Source: Agrococcus sp. ProA11
GTDB taxonomy: Bacteria; Actinomycetota; Actinomycetes; Actinomycetales; Microbacteriaceae
Reading direction: 5' to 3'
DNA length: 64,000 nt
Assembly (NCBI RefSeq): GCF_039880525.1
Contig: NZ_CP156989.1
Coordinates: 1,054,001-1,118,000 of the forward strand
Positions within the stretch are counted from its first letter, which is position 1. Every line of letters starts with the position of its first letter. The position numbers and the translations under genes are program-made. Below, in pieces: positions 54,961-64,000 of the stretch. The notes below the pieces were generated by a model, which was not told the DNA's origin, searched no databases, and saw only the letters and a program-made list of their open reading frames with translations.

Positions 54961-55212
54961 ATGGCTGATGTGATGGAGACAGCGATCCTCGAGCTGCTCG
55001 CCACTCGTCGACCCGGTGCCACCATCTGCCCGAGCGATGCCGCACGCCGGGTCGCGGGCGAGGATCCGGATGCCTGGCGCCCGCGCGTGGACGAGGCGCG
55101 GGCCGCGGCAGCACGGCTCGTCGGCCGCGGCGAGGCCGTCGTCACGCAGGGCGGCGAGCCGGTCGACCCCGCACTGGCCCGCGGACCCATTCGGATCCGT
55201 CGCGCGGACTGA
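54961..55212 (+). CDS. DUF3253 small protein
   Basis: Protein of 83 residues with a winged-helix-like pattern: ETAILELLATRRPGATICPSDAARRV, followed by a basic helix and a VVTQGGEPVDPALARGPIRIRR strand pair. It matches DUF3253. Possibly nucleic-acid binding by fold only; no role known. The ATG sits 43 bases after the siderophore-interacting gene. It converges with the lipoprotein at 55265. Confidence 0.8.
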   Translation: MADVMETAILELLATRRPGATICPSDAARRVAGEDPDAWRPRVDEARAAAARLVGRGEAVVTQGGEPVDPALARGPIRIRRAD

Positions 55213-55264
55213 CCGTCTCCGAGCACGAGGCGGCTGTGACAGCAGGACAGCCTCCTCCGTCGTG

Positions 55265-56992
55265 CTACTGGTACGTGACCAGATCGGGCACGGGGGAGAC
55301 GTCGCGCATGGTCTGCTCCGGGGTGAGCATCGGGAGATCCTCGTCGTAGAAGTTCTTCCACCCCCAGTGGAGACCTGCGGGGGCATCGCGCATCAGTGCC
55401 TCCCAGGTGGCCTGCTTCGCGGGCTGGGAGCCGAGCCCATCCACGTGGATGAGCAACGCGAGCTCGGGCCTGCTCACGTCGAGCGTGTCGCGATCGGTGA
55501 TCATGTCGAGGCGGAACTGATGCAGCACGAACATCTTCTGCGGCAGGCCGCGCTCGTTGGTGAGATCCGCGAGCCAGGTCACGACGCTGTTCACCTCGGC
55601 GGCGGAGACGGAGCCGATCTGGCGCATGTGCACCTCGTCGGGCTCCAGGCGCCACTCGGGGTCGAGCGCCAGACCGACGTTCGGCAGTGCGAGCAGCGCC
55701 TCGTACTGCTTGGCCTGCGTGAGGAAGTCGGTTCGACCCGGTTGCAGGTCGATGACGACGTAGATCCCCGCCTCGGCCGCGGCGTCGATCAACGGTCGGA
55801 GCGACTCCACGGACAGCTCGTTGGAGTAGTTGCCGTCGGGCCCGGCTTGGCCCGCCGCGACGGTCGCGATGATCTCGAACATCGGCACGACGGTCCTGTC
55901 CGTGAGCGCTTGGTAGGGCGCGGCGATCTCTCGAGCCCGCTGCACGGAGCCCGCGACGTCCTGCTCGCCGAGCACACCGAGCACGCTGGTGCTCGGTGTG
56001 CCGTAGAGCGCCACGAACTGGTGCTGGTCGAACACGAGTTGGCCGCCGCCCGGCAGCTGGAACCCGCTGCGTGCCGCGCGCACCTTCCAATCGAGCGCGG
56101 GCTCGGCGTCGAACGCCGCACCGATCGCCAGCGTCCTGCTCGCGGCAGAGGCGTGTAGGGCGTCGATCGCGGATGGGGTGGCCTGCGGATTCGTGATGCC
56201 CTCCGGCATGAGGTGCACGGGCACGCCCGCCGCTCGGGCGGTCGCGATGGGCGCGATCCGGTCGACGCTGTCGACGGCCAGCGCGATGGTGTCCGTGAGC
56301 GGCGCCGCCGACTCGGGCCGCGACAGGGATCCGGACTCCTGCGCCTGCGTGTCCGCATCGCCGGTGGAGCCCATGGAATCGTCGCCGTAGGCGGCGACGC
56401 CGGCAGCGAAGCCTGAGGGGTCGGCCGCCGTCGGGTCGCCCAGCGCGATCCCGGAGGCCTCGCCGATCGCATCCGCGGTCGCGTCGACGCGCTCGACGGC
56501 GATCGACGCGCCGCCATCCTCCTCCGCGAGCGCAGCGACGGCGCCCACGACGAGCGCGCTCGATGCACCCAGGCGCTCCAGCTCAGCGGAGACGGCGCGC
56601 GCAGCACCTTCGGCGTCGTCCGCGCCCGTCGAGGCGGGCGCCGGTCCAGCGCTCGCAGCACCGACTGGGTCGCCCGTGGGCGCGACCAGCACGGGCACGC
56701 CGAGGTCGATCGCGGCTCGCGCGCTCAGCTCCTGGCCCCCCGCGTCGCCCGTGGCGGCGATGATGACGAGCGGCGACGCGTCGAACAGAGCGCGACTGAC
56801 AGCCAGCGATGCTGCGCCCTCGCCCTGCTCCGCGACCACGGTCAGCGCCGCATCCGGATCGGTGGTCCGCACGATCGATTGCTCCGGCGGCTCCGAGTCA
56901 GCCAGCGTGCACGCGCTCAGCAGGAGCGCGGCGGTGAAGGGCACGGCGATGAGCGCTGCGGTGACGCGGGAGAGGCGGGTGCGGAGCGGCAT
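55265..56992 (-). CDS. Lipoprotein with a weakly CWB2-like N-terminal part
   Basis: Predicted lipoprotein of 575 residues: signal peptide with LLSAC lipobox (Cys28). Residues about 50-120 (SRALFDASPLVIIAATGD, AIDLGVPVLVAPTGD) resemble a cell-wall-binding repeat 2 unit, and the middle has a similar second unit around DSVDRIAPIATARAAGVPVHL. The large C-terminal part (from about residue 325) is a barrel-like domain with IDLQPGRTDFL, LALDPEWRLEPDEV and HVDGLG, known in actinobacterial lipoproteins of unknown role. The stop lies 52 bases from DUF3253. Confidence 0.78.
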   Translation of the reverse strand: MPLRTRLSRVTAALIAVPFTAALLLSACTLADSEPPEQSIVRTTDPDAALTVVAEQGEGAASLAVSRALFDASPLVIIAATGDAGGQELSARAAIDLGVPVLVAPTGDPVGAASAGPAPASTGADDAEGAARAVSAELERLGASSALVVGAVAALAEEDGGASIAVERVDATADAIGEASGIALGDPTAADPSGFAAGVAAYGDDSMGSTGDADTQAQESGSLSRPESAAPLTDTIALAVDSVDRIAPIATARAAGVPVHLMPEGITNPQATPSAIDALHASAASRTLAIGAAFDAEPALDWKVRAARSGFQLPGGGQLVFDQHQFVALYGTPSTSVLGVLGEQDVAGSVQRAREIAAPYQALTDRTVVPMFEIIATVAAGQAGPDGNYSNELSVESLRPLIDAAAEAGIYVVIDLQPGRTDFLTQAKQYEALLALPNVGLALDPEWRLEPDEVHMRQIGSVSAAEVNSVVTWLADLTNERGLPQKMFVLHQFRLDMITDRDTLDVSRPELALLIHVDGLGSQPAKQATWEALMRDAPAGLHWGWKNFYDEDLPMLTPEQTMRDVSPVPDLVTYQ

Positions 56993-57093
56993 GGAGCAAC
57001 GCTACGTCAGCCCGGCGATGCCCGTGGCAGATGAGAACGAGGCCCGGACCCTGGTCGTGCCACTGCCTGACCAAGATCCGGACCTCGAGGGTC

Positions 57094-57170
57094 TGGGGTG
57101 AGTAACGGGACTTGAACCCGCGACATCCGCCACCACAAGGCGGCGCTCTACCAACTGAGCTATACCCACC
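57094..57170 (-). tRNA. tRNA-His (anticodon GTG)
   Basis: The cloverleaf closes on the minus strand. The acceptor starts GGTGGGTA with the extra G expected of tRNA-His, opposite a C discriminator. The anticodon arm is ccgcc, loop TTGTGGT, ggcgg, and the T arm is gcggg TTCAAGT cccgt. The terminal CCA is encoded. A TACACT box about 30 bases upstream may be its -10. Confidence 0.95.
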
Positions 57171-57235
57171 ATGTGCGCTCACGGCGCAACTAGGACAGTG
57201 TACGACATCCGGCCGCCGAACGCCGAATCGACGGC

Positions 57236-57859
57236 TCAGCCCGGCAGGTGCGCGCCGAAGCCCTCGGTCACCTTCGCCGAGATCTGCTGCAGCTCGTCCG
57301 ACGTTCGCCCCGGTGCATCCGTGAACACCGCGGCGCGGTAGTACCGCAGCTCGCGGATCGACTCGCGGATGTCGTCGAGCGCTCGGTGCCCGCCGGCCTT
57401 CTCTGGCGCCTGGAAGTAGGCGCGCGGGAACCAGCGCCGCGAGAGTTCCTTGATGCTGGACACGTCGATCGAGCGGTAGTGCAGGAAGCCGTCGAGTGCG
57501 GGCATGTAGCGCGCGAGGAACGAGCGATCGGTGCCGATGGTGTTGCCGGCCAGCGGAGCGGAGCGCTCCAGCGGCACGAAGCGCTGCACGTACGCGAGCA
57601 CCTCGAGCTCTGCCTCGGCGAGCGCGGCACCGTCGGGGATCTCACGGTCGAGCCCGCTCGTCGCGTGCATCTTCCGCACGAAGTCGTCCATCTGCTCGAG
57701 CGCTTCGTCGGAGGGCTTGATCACGATCTGCAGGCCGGGATCGAGCACTTCGAGCTCGAAGTCGGTGATGACTACCGCGATCTCGACGAGTTCATCGACC
57801 TGCGGGTCGAGCCCCGTCATCTCGCAGTCGATCCAGACGATCCGATCACTCACAGGCAC
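57236..57859 (-). CDS. orn: Oligoribonuclease
   Basis: Orn of 207 residues, the DEDDh exonuclease that removes 2-5 nt RNA remnants and pGpG. The first acid pair is in VWIDCEMTGLD; the later conserved motifs are the middle Asp near NTIGTDRSFLARY and the HRALDDIRESI segment with His and Asp. Start is GTG at 57859 (PVSDR) or GTG 57853 (SDRIVW); the difference is two residues. It lies 65 bases from tRNA-His and 9 bases from the HAD gene. Confidence 0.95.
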   Translation of the reverse strand: MPVSDRIVWIDCEMTGLDPQVDELVEIAVVITDFELEVLDPGLQIVIKPSDEALEQMDDFVRKMHATSGLDREIPDGAALAEAELEVLAYVQRFVPLERSAPLAGNTIGTDRSFLARYMPALDGFLHYRSIDVSSIKELSRRWFPRAYFQAPEKAGGHRALDDIRESIRELRYYRAAVFTDAPGRTSDELQQISAKVTEGFGAHLPG

Positions 57860-57868
57860 CTCGCGAGT

Positions 57869-58516
57869 CTATGCGCGATCGAGGGCCGCGAAGAGCTCGT
57901 CCGCGCTGATGTCCGCGAGCGTGCCGATCGTGCGCTCTGCCGGCACCGGCGACTCGGTGAGCTGCGTGGTCAGGAACCACAGGCGGGCGCCTGCCGCGAC
58001 CGCGGATCGCGCACCGCTGCCGGAGTCCTCGAACGCGATGCATGCGGATGGGTCGGCGCCCAGCCTGCGGATCGCGGTCGCGTACGGCTCCGGGTCGGGC
58101 TTCGAGCGCTCCACGTCGTCGGCCGAGATGGCGAAGCGCAGCGAGCGCGCCGGAGCCGCGTCGAGCATCGCGCGCGCGTTCGCCGCGGCTGCGTTCGTGA
58201 TCAGGGCAGCGGGCACGCCTGCCTCGGCGACGCGTTCGAGCAGTGCCTCGCTGCCTGGCAACCACGGCACATCCTCGCGCACCAGATCGGCGACCGCACC
58301 GGCGATCGTCTCGATGATCGCGGCGGATTCCATCTCCACCCCGCGCTCGCGCATCCGCTCGGCCCACTCGATCATGGGCCTGCCGGTCGTCCAATGCGCG
58401 TCCTCGGTCGTCCACTCGATGCGATGCTCGTGGGCGAATGCGCCCATCCGCTCGTGCCAGATGGGCTCCGAGTCGATGAGCGTTCCGTCCATGTCGAACA
58501 GCAGTGCGGCGGTCAT
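57869..58516 (-). CDS. HAD-family phosphatase, beta-phosphoglucomutase-like
   Basis: HAD subfamily IA enzyme of 215 residues. Motif I is FDMDGTLIDSEP, motif II ALITNAAA, motif III the lysine in RSKPDPEPY, and motif IV FEDSGSGARSAVAAGA. The cap is alpha-helical. The pattern fits small-sugar or nucleotide phosphatases; substrate unknown. The ATG is immediately upstream of DNA coding orn on the same strand, so the two may be one transcript. Confidence 0.9.
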   Translation of the reverse strand: MTAALLFDMDGTLIDSEPIWHERMGAFAHEHRIEWTTEDAHWTTGRPMIEWAERMRERGVEMESAAIIETIAGAVADLVREDVPWLPGSEALLERVAEAGVPAALITNAAAANARAMLDAAPARSLRFAISADDVERSKPDPEPYATAIRRLGADPSACIAFEDSGSGARSAVAAGARLWFLTTQLTESPVPAERTIGTLADISADELFAALDRA

Positions 58517-58554
58517 GCCTCCAGCCTGTCACCTCGCGCGCGCCGGTGCCGCAC

Positions 58555-59076
58555 TCACCAGCGGAAGCGCGTCGCATCCTGCGGGAAGCGGAACCATGCC
58601 AGTGCTCGCGACGGCGTGAGCACCCGAAGCCCACCGCCGTCGTCGCCCGACCATGCGTCGGCTGCCGGTGCGTAGCCGTCGTCGTGGTACTTCTCGAAGG
58701 CTGCGGCAAGCCGCGCGCCGAGATCGCCTGGCTCCGCGCGCGTCGCATGGGACTCGCCCTCGACGATCACGGCCTCCTTGCCATCCTCGAGCGTGAGGGT
58801 GACAGCGGGGTTCTGCGCTGCATTCCGCGCGTGCCGCGTCGCGGGTGATCCGTCGTACCAGAATCGTCCATCGAGCCAGACGCCCCAGCGCGGGATGGAG
58901 TGCGGACGGCCATCGGGCCGCACGGACGCGAGCCAGTAGTGCTGCGATGCCCTGAGCCGTGCTTCGACCTCGTCCCACGAGAGCAGCCCGGTGTCGTCCT
59001 CCGGGAGGCCGTACCCGTCCGGCAGTAGCGGGCGGTCGCGACGCGGGGCGGGGAGGGGCGCGATGTCGGTGAGCAT
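58555..59076 (-). CDS. Pyridoxamine-5'-phosphate-oxidase-fold protein
   Basis: Protein of 173 residues with the split-barrel FMN/F420-binding fold: WLASVRPDGRPHSIPRWGVWLDGRFWYDGSPATRHARN, then VTLTLEDGKEAVIVEGES. In actinobacteria such proteins bind F420 or FMN. Neither cofactor can be chosen from the sequence. ATG 59076 is preferred; a longer start at 59103 is possible. It ends 38 bases before the HAD gene. Confidence 0.85.
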   Translation of the reverse strand: MLTDIAPLPAPRRDRPLLPDGYGLPEDDTGLLSWDEVEARLRASQHYWLASVRPDGRPHSIPRWGVWLDGRFWYDGSPATRHARNAAQNPAVTLTLEDGKEAVIVEGESHATRAEPGDLGARLAAAFEKYHDDGYAPAADAWSGDDGGGLRVLTPSRALAWFRFPQDATRFRW

Positions 59077-59146
59077 GGCGCCAGCATGCGACGAGCCGCC
59101 CACACGCGCCAGCGGCGTGTTGCCGGCAGCACGCTCAGACAGGCTG

Positions 59147-59219
59147 TGCCCCCGGCAGGAATCGAACCTGCGACCAAGAGATTAGAAGGCTCCTGCTCTA
59201 TCCGCTGAGCTACGGGGGC
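59147..59219 (-). tRNA. tRNA-Arg (anticodon TCT)
   Basis: Acceptor GCCCCCG pairs with CGGGGGC. D arm gctc AGCGGATA gagc, anticodon loop CTTCTAA with TCT, T arm gcagg TTCGATT cctgc. The discriminator is A, and CCA is not encoded. One base pair of the anticodon stem (C31-U39) is mismatched. Confidence 0.93.
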
Positions 59220-59306
59220 GTGCCGAACGGCGACTCGACTCTAGCGAGTCACGCGCCATGGGGGCGGTTCCGGCTCGCGCCTCGCTCGCGCCTCTAGGCT
59301 GGCTGC

Positions 59307-59981
59307 GTGCTCGATTCCCTGCTGCAGACCGCTGTCGACTCCGATCAGCTCACCGGTGTCGCCGGTTGGGCGGTGGGGCTGATGGAGGCGATCGGCGCAC
59401 CGGGTGCGGCCGTCGCGATCGCCGCCGAGAATCTGTTCCCGCCGATCCCGAGCGAGATCATCCTGCCGCTGGCTGGCTTCGCCGCGGCGCAGGGCTCGTT
59501 CTCGATCGCGGAGGCGATCATCTGGACCACGATCGGTTCGGTGGTGGGCGCGCTCGTGCTCTACTCGCTCGGCAGGCTGCTCGGGCACGAGCGGCTCTCG
59601 CGCATCGCGGCCAGGATGCCCCTGGTGCGCGCGAGCGACATCGACAAGACCACTGCGTGGTTCGCCAGGCACGGCTGGAAGACCGTGCTCTTCGGCCGGT
59701 TCCTGCCCATCTTCCGGAGCCTGATCTCGATCCCCGCAGGCATCGAGAAGATGCCGGTGCCGCTGTTCCTCGCCTTGACGGCTGTGGGCTCGGCGATCTG
59801 GAACACGATCTTCATCATGGTCGGCGTCACGCTCGGCTTGAACTACCACGCGATCGAGCCCTACATGGATTCGCTGCAGTGGGTGGTGATCGGAGCGGTG
59901 CTGCTGGCGATCGGGCTGTGGGTGGCGAAGCGGATGCTGCTGAACCGCGCGGAGGGGAAGCACCTGCTGCACGGGGAGTGA
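59307..59981 (+). CDS. DedA-family membrane protein
   Basis: SNARE-associated DedA family protein of 224 residues, likely a lipid-carrier translocase. The reentrant motif is AAENLFPPIPSEIILPLAGF, with Glu and Pro characteristic of DedA. The second conserved part is TVLFGRFLPIFRSLISIPAGI, and the C-terminal helices include IWNTIFIMVGVTLGL. GTG start 59307. The gene lies between tRNA-Arg and the YceI promoter and ends 27 bases before the SigR-like site. Confidence 0.92.
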   Translation: MLDSLLQTAVDSDQLTGVAGWAVGLMEAIGAPGAAVAIAAENLFPPIPSEIILPLAGFAAAQGSFSIAEAIIWTTIGSVVGALVLYSLGRLLGHERLSRIAARMPLVRASDIDKTTAWFARHGWKTVLFGRFLPIFRSLISIPAGIEKMPVPLFLALTAVGSAIWNTIFIMVGVTLGLNYHAIEPYMDSLQWVVIGAVLLAIGLWVAKRMLLNRAEGKHLLHGE

Positions 59982-60008
59982 CGGCCGTGCAACGCGGTTC
60001 ACGGCGGC

Positions 60009-60035
60009 GGGAATAGAAGCGCTCGCGCGGAGGTT
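60009..60035 (+). promoter_or_regulatory. SigR/SigH-type promoter of yceI
   Basis: GGGAAT at 60009-60014 and GTT at 60033-60035, separated by exactly 18 bases, which is the consensus known for the thiol-stress sigma factor SigR of Streptomyces and SigH of mycobacteria. The start codon of yceI is 45 bases downstream with an AGAAAGG ribosome site. This suggests induction by thiol-oxidising stress. Confidence 0.65.
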
Positions 60036-60079
60036 ATTCGAATCCGAACGACTTCCCGACGCCAGAAAGGCACCCACCT

Positions 60080-60640
60080 ATGCTGCAGGACCTCCCCAAC
60101 TACCAGCCCGGCACCTACGACATCGACGGCTCGCACTCGAACGTCACCTTCTCGGTGCGACACATGATGGTCGCCAAGGTGCGCGGCGAGATCGAGGGTC
60201 TCGCTGGCACGATCGTCCTCGGCGAGCAGCCCGAGCAGTCGACCATCTCGGCCACGGTCGACCCCACGACGATCAACACCAAGAACGCCGACCGCGATGC
60301 GCACCTGCGATCCAACGACTTCTTCGCGACGGACGAGCACCCCGAGTGGACCTTCGTCTCCACCAGCGCGCGCGTCGACGGCGACGACCTGTACATCGAC
60401 GGTGACCTGCAGCTGCGCGGCGTCACCAAGCGCGTCGCGCTGCTCGTCGAGTTCGGCGGCATCGGCCCGGACACCTGGGGCAACACGCGAGCGGGCGCTT
60501 CGGCACGCACGCGCATCAAGCGCACCGACTTCGACATCACCTGGAACGTCGCGATCGAGACCGGCGGCGTCATGCTGTCGGACGACGTCGACGTCGAAAT
60601 CGAGATCTCGGCGGTCAAGCAGGTTCCCGCGACCGTCTGA
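60080..60640 (+). CDS. YceI-family lipid-binding protein
   Basis: Protein of 186 residues with the YceI lipocalin-like barrel: YDIDGSHSNVTFSVRHMMVAKVRG, then TINTKNADRDAHLRSNDFF, GDLQLRGVTKRVALLVEF and KRTDFDITWN. No signal peptide, so it is cytosolic, unlike most proteobacterial forms. The family binds isoprenoid lipids. Preceded by a SigR/SigH-type promoter and followed by a hairpin, so it is a single-gene unit. Confidence 0.92.
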   Translation: MLQDLPNYQPGTYDIDGSHSNVTFSVRHMMVAKVRGEIEGLAGTIVLGEQPEQSTISATVDPTTINTKNADRDAHLRSNDFFATDEHPEWTFVSTSARVDGDDLYIDGDLQLRGVTKRVALLVEFGGIGPDTWGNTRAGASARTRIKRTDFDITWNVAIETGGVMLSDDVDVEIEISAVKQVPATV

Positions 60641-60651
60641 TCGACGCAGCA

Positions 60652-60688
60652 GCAACGGGGTCGTGGCACGGAGCCACGGCCCCGTTGC
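60652..60688 (+). terminator. Hairpin after yceI
   Basis: Arms gcaacggggtcgtggc and gccacggccccgttgc with a 5-base loop; one G-U pair in the stem. It starts 11 bases after the yceI stop. Confidence 0.8.
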
Positions 60689-60749
60689 GCTGTGCCGGAA
60701 CGATATCGAGCGCTGCCGCAGCGCTATCGCGGCTCGTGCGGCTGCGTCG

Positions 60750-61001
60750 TCACGGCCCGGTGAAGCACGCGAGCGCGTCCTCGAGCGCCCAGCCGGTGCC
60801 GATCGGCAGCATCGTCGTGCCGCCGGGCAGGAGCCGCCGCGCCTCGAACGCGCGACCGGATCGCCCGTCCACCTGAGCGATGTACCCGAGGGTGAGGCCG
60901 GAGGCGCTGCTCACCCGCCAGAGGTCGTCGCGCACCCGACGGGTGGCCACGTGCGGTGCGGTGGGTGCCAAGCGTCGCTGGGTGCCGGTCATGATCGCCA
61001 T
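60750..61001 (-). CDS. Small conserved protein of unknown function
   Basis: Protein of 83 residues. The middle reads as an antiparallel beta sheet (DDLWRVSSASGLTLGYIAQV, FEARRLLPGGTTMLPIG), and the end ALEDALACF is a short helix. A strong GGAGAGGAG ribosome site precedes the ATG at 61001, which supports a real gene. I do not recognise the family with certainty; similar short proteins occur beside ssb-like genes in Microbacteriaceae. Confidence 0.72.
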   Translation of the reverse strand: MAIMTGTQRRLAPTAPHVATRRVRDDLWRVSSASGLTLGYIAQVDGRSGRAFEARRLLPGGTTMLPIGTGWALEDALACFTGP

Positions 61002-61148
61002 GGTGAGCTCCTCTCCGTCGTCTCCGACGCTACGTCCGACCACCCACACAGGACACGGCATCGGTGCGCTTCCCGGCCGCTCGCCGTTCTCCACAGCCCG
61101 CCACAGCCGCGCCGCGGGCTCCGCGCACCCTCCGGCATCCTGCGGCGC

Positions 61149-61682
61149 ATGAGCGAAGCAATCACCGTCATCGGGTCGCTCGGCGCGGACCCGATGCTGA
61201 AGTCCGTCAACGGCGACCGGGTCGCCGAATTCCGACTTGCCTGCAAGTCCAGGCGCAAGGAGGGAGACACGTGGGTCGATGGCCACACCAACTGGTTCTC
61301 GATCGAGGCCTGGGGAAGGTTCGCCGACCACGTCGGCGCGTCCCTGCGCAGGGGCGACCTGGTGATGGTGCTGGGCAGGCTCAAGGTCGATCAGTGGGAA
61401 GCCGGCGACAGGCGCGGCACGAGCGTCAAGATCCGAGCCGAGCACATCGGCCACTCGCTCCGTGTGGGGCCGGCGCTGCGGCAGCGCTCGTCGGCGCCCG
61501 GCGCGGCGTCCGAGCTGTCTGGCGACGCAACGCGGCCCGAGCACGCCGAAGTCGATGACGATCCGACGTCCGGGTGGGGGGACGAATCCGGTTCCTTCCC
61601 CGGCGTCCACACCGCATCGCCATCGACGGCCGAGCCTGACGCGGCGTGGGCGCGGCCGGGCGCGGGGCCGCTGGGAGCCTAG
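61149..61682 (+). CDS. Single-stranded DNA-binding protein, second-type
   Basis: SSB of 177 residues. The OB fold is seen in VIGSLGADPMLK, RVAEFRLACKSRRKEGDTWVDG and WFSIEAWGRFADHVGASLRRGDLVMVLGRL. The C-terminal tail is Pro/Ser/Asp-rich and ends in PGAGPLGA, not in the acidic DDDIPF tip that recruits replication proteins. This suggests a secondary, perhaps competence-type SSB rather than the housekeeping one. It begins 147 bases from the divergent small gene. Confidence 0.88.
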   Translation: MSEAITVIGSLGADPMLKSVNGDRVAEFRLACKSRRKEGDTWVDGHTNWFSIEAWGRFADHVGASLRRGDLVMVLGRLKVDQWEAGDRRGTSVKIRAEHIGHSLRVGPALRQRSSAPGAASELSGDATRPEHAEVDDDPTSGWGDESGSFPGVHTASPSTAEPDAAWARPGAGPLGA

Positions 61683-61718
61683 GCTGGAGGCGTTCCGCCA
61701 GTCAGCGAAGGAGGGCGC

Positions 61719-62138
61719 GTGCGTCGGTCCGCAGTGCTCGTGCTGCTCGCAGCCCTCAGTCTCGTGGGCTGCTCGCCGTCGCCCGAACCCGCTGCGTCGG
61801 CGTCCGCCCAGCCGAGCGCGACGGCAGCGACCGCGCCCGCTGCGGAGTCGGCGGACGATGAGCTGGCTGCGTTCCGCAGCGCGCTGGGCGGCCAGTCTCC
61901 GCTGGATCCCGAGTCGCTGGTCGACGCGGTCGAGACCGCGGGGTTCGCGCGATCGACGATCGAGCGCACCCGGGAGGTCGACTCGCTGGGCGCCCCGGTG
62001 ACGTTCCTCGAGATCGCGGTGCGCGTCGACGACGGCTGCCTCATCGGCCAGGTCGGGGACGGCCCGGCAGCGGCGATCCGCGCCGCGGCGCTCGGCGGCG
62101 GGCGGTGTCTGGTCGGCGACGTGATCGCCCTAGACTGA
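61719..62138 (+). CDS. Small lipoprotein (DUF6993-like)
   Basis: Lipoprotein of 139 residues. Signal peptide and lipobox SLVGC (Cys18), then an Ala/Ser/Pro linker, and a small C-terminal domain of about 80 residues with two conserved Cys (GCLIGQ and RCLVGDV) that may form a disulfide. It resembles the Microbacteriaceae family labelled DUF6993. GTG start 61719, and TAGGCT just downstream of the ssb stop may be its -10. ettA starts 5 bases after the stop. Confidence 0.8.
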   Translation: MRRSAVLVLLAALSLVGCSPSPEPAASASAQPSATAATAPAAESADDELAAFRSALGGQSPLDPESLVDAVETAGFARSTIERTREVDSLGAPVTFLEIAVRVDDGCLIGQVGDGPAAAIRAAALGGGRCLVGDVIALD

Positions 62139-62142
62139 GGGC

Positions 62143-63824
<1,682 letters not shown>

Positions 63825-63825
<1 letters not shown>

Positions 63826-64000
63826 TGCGGCTGCCGGTGCCCGTCCGGGTCCGCTGGTCGGACCTGGACGCGTACGGCCACGTCAACAACGCGGCGCTGC
63901 TGACGCTGCTCGAGGAGGCGCGAATCAGCGCCTTCTGGGCCGGTGGCCCGGACGGCTCGCCCGCCACCGCGATCATCGACGCGGGCGCCGATGCGACCAG
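63825..64000 (+). CDS. Hotdog-fold acyl-CoA thioesterase, 3' end cut by the window
   Basis: First 58 residues of a 4HBT-type thioesterase. The catalytic segment WSDLDAYGHVNNA with its Asp, followed by LLTLLEEARISAFW, is the YbgC/4-hydroxybenzoyl-CoA thioesterase pattern. Its ATG overlaps the ettA stop (TGATG), so it is translationally coupled. The rest lies beyond the window. Confidence 0.9.

Overview
The window is a stretch of chromosome from a very GC-rich actinobacterium, most likely a member of the Microbacteriaceae. I base this on gene content and order, not on a database search. The signs are the comM-dprA-xerC-rpsB-tsf-pyrH-frr-cdsA block, a GlgE-type maltosyltransferase, two F420-type luciferase-like oxidoreductases, a DUF222/HNH (13E12-repeat) protein, GatCAB, EttA, many GTG starts, and TANNNT boxes lying only a few bases upstream of starts. 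Genus cannot be fixed from the sequence alone.

Layout. 1-4.1 kb: DNA processing genes comM (cut by the window edge), dprA, a metallophosphoesterase and xerC, overlapping or nearly so, meeting a convergent degenerate M23 protein. 4.8-9.6 kb: translation and envelope block rpsB, tsf, terminator, pyrH, frr, cdsA and a DivIVA-domain gene. 9.6-14.7 kb: a secreted lysozyme-like protein, a small Cys/His protein, an AI-2E-type permease, a membrane protein that appears fused to a lipoprotein-like domain, and a thioredoxin-fold/TPR protein. 14.7-23.9 kb: glycogen and alpha-glucan genes glgB and glgE (overlapping, minus), glgP (plus) and glgX (minus). 23.9-27.8 kb: cysteine desulfurase and MnmA, which together supply and insert sulfur in tRNA, with a glycosyltransferase and a membrane protein between them. 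28-36.5 kb: DUF4383, ligA, a RecF/SMC-like ATPase, a phosphotransferase, a hydrolase-fold protein, a radical SAM protein and a YdcF-like protein. 36.6-40 kb: gatC-gatA-gatB. 40-45.6 kb: a GlsB/YeaQ-type membrane protein, two LLM oxidoreductases, DUF3097, a lipoprotein with an internally duplicated domain, and an SGNH hydrolase.

45.7-49.2 kb is a thiamine-type uptake unit: six 19-bp tandem repeats ending in a -10-like box, a TPP riboswitch, ykoE-ykoD-ykoC (ECF transporter), and an overlapping P-loop kinase-like gene. At 50.5-53.4 kb an intact 1,340-bp IS3-family element has inserted, with a 3-bp target duplication, near the 3' end of a DUF222/HNH gene. The original 509-codon frame can be reconstructed exactly. 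The remainder (53.4-64 kb) holds a zincin, a siderophore-interacting protein, a lipoprotein, tRNA-His, oligoribonuclease, a HAD phosphatase, a PNPOx-fold protein, tRNA-Arg, DedA, YceI behind a SigR/SigH-type promoter, an SSB, a small lipoprotein, EttA and the start of a thioesterase.

Repeats carry much of the non-genic signal. A REP-like palindromic family has six copies at three loci. There is a perfect 19-bp inverted repeat between convergent genes at 25.2 kb, and the 19-bp tandem array at 45.7 kb. I found no CRISPR array, prophage, toxin-antitoxin pair or recognisable defence island. The window is mainly core genome, and its novelty lies in small regulatory and repeat structures and a few unusual proteins.
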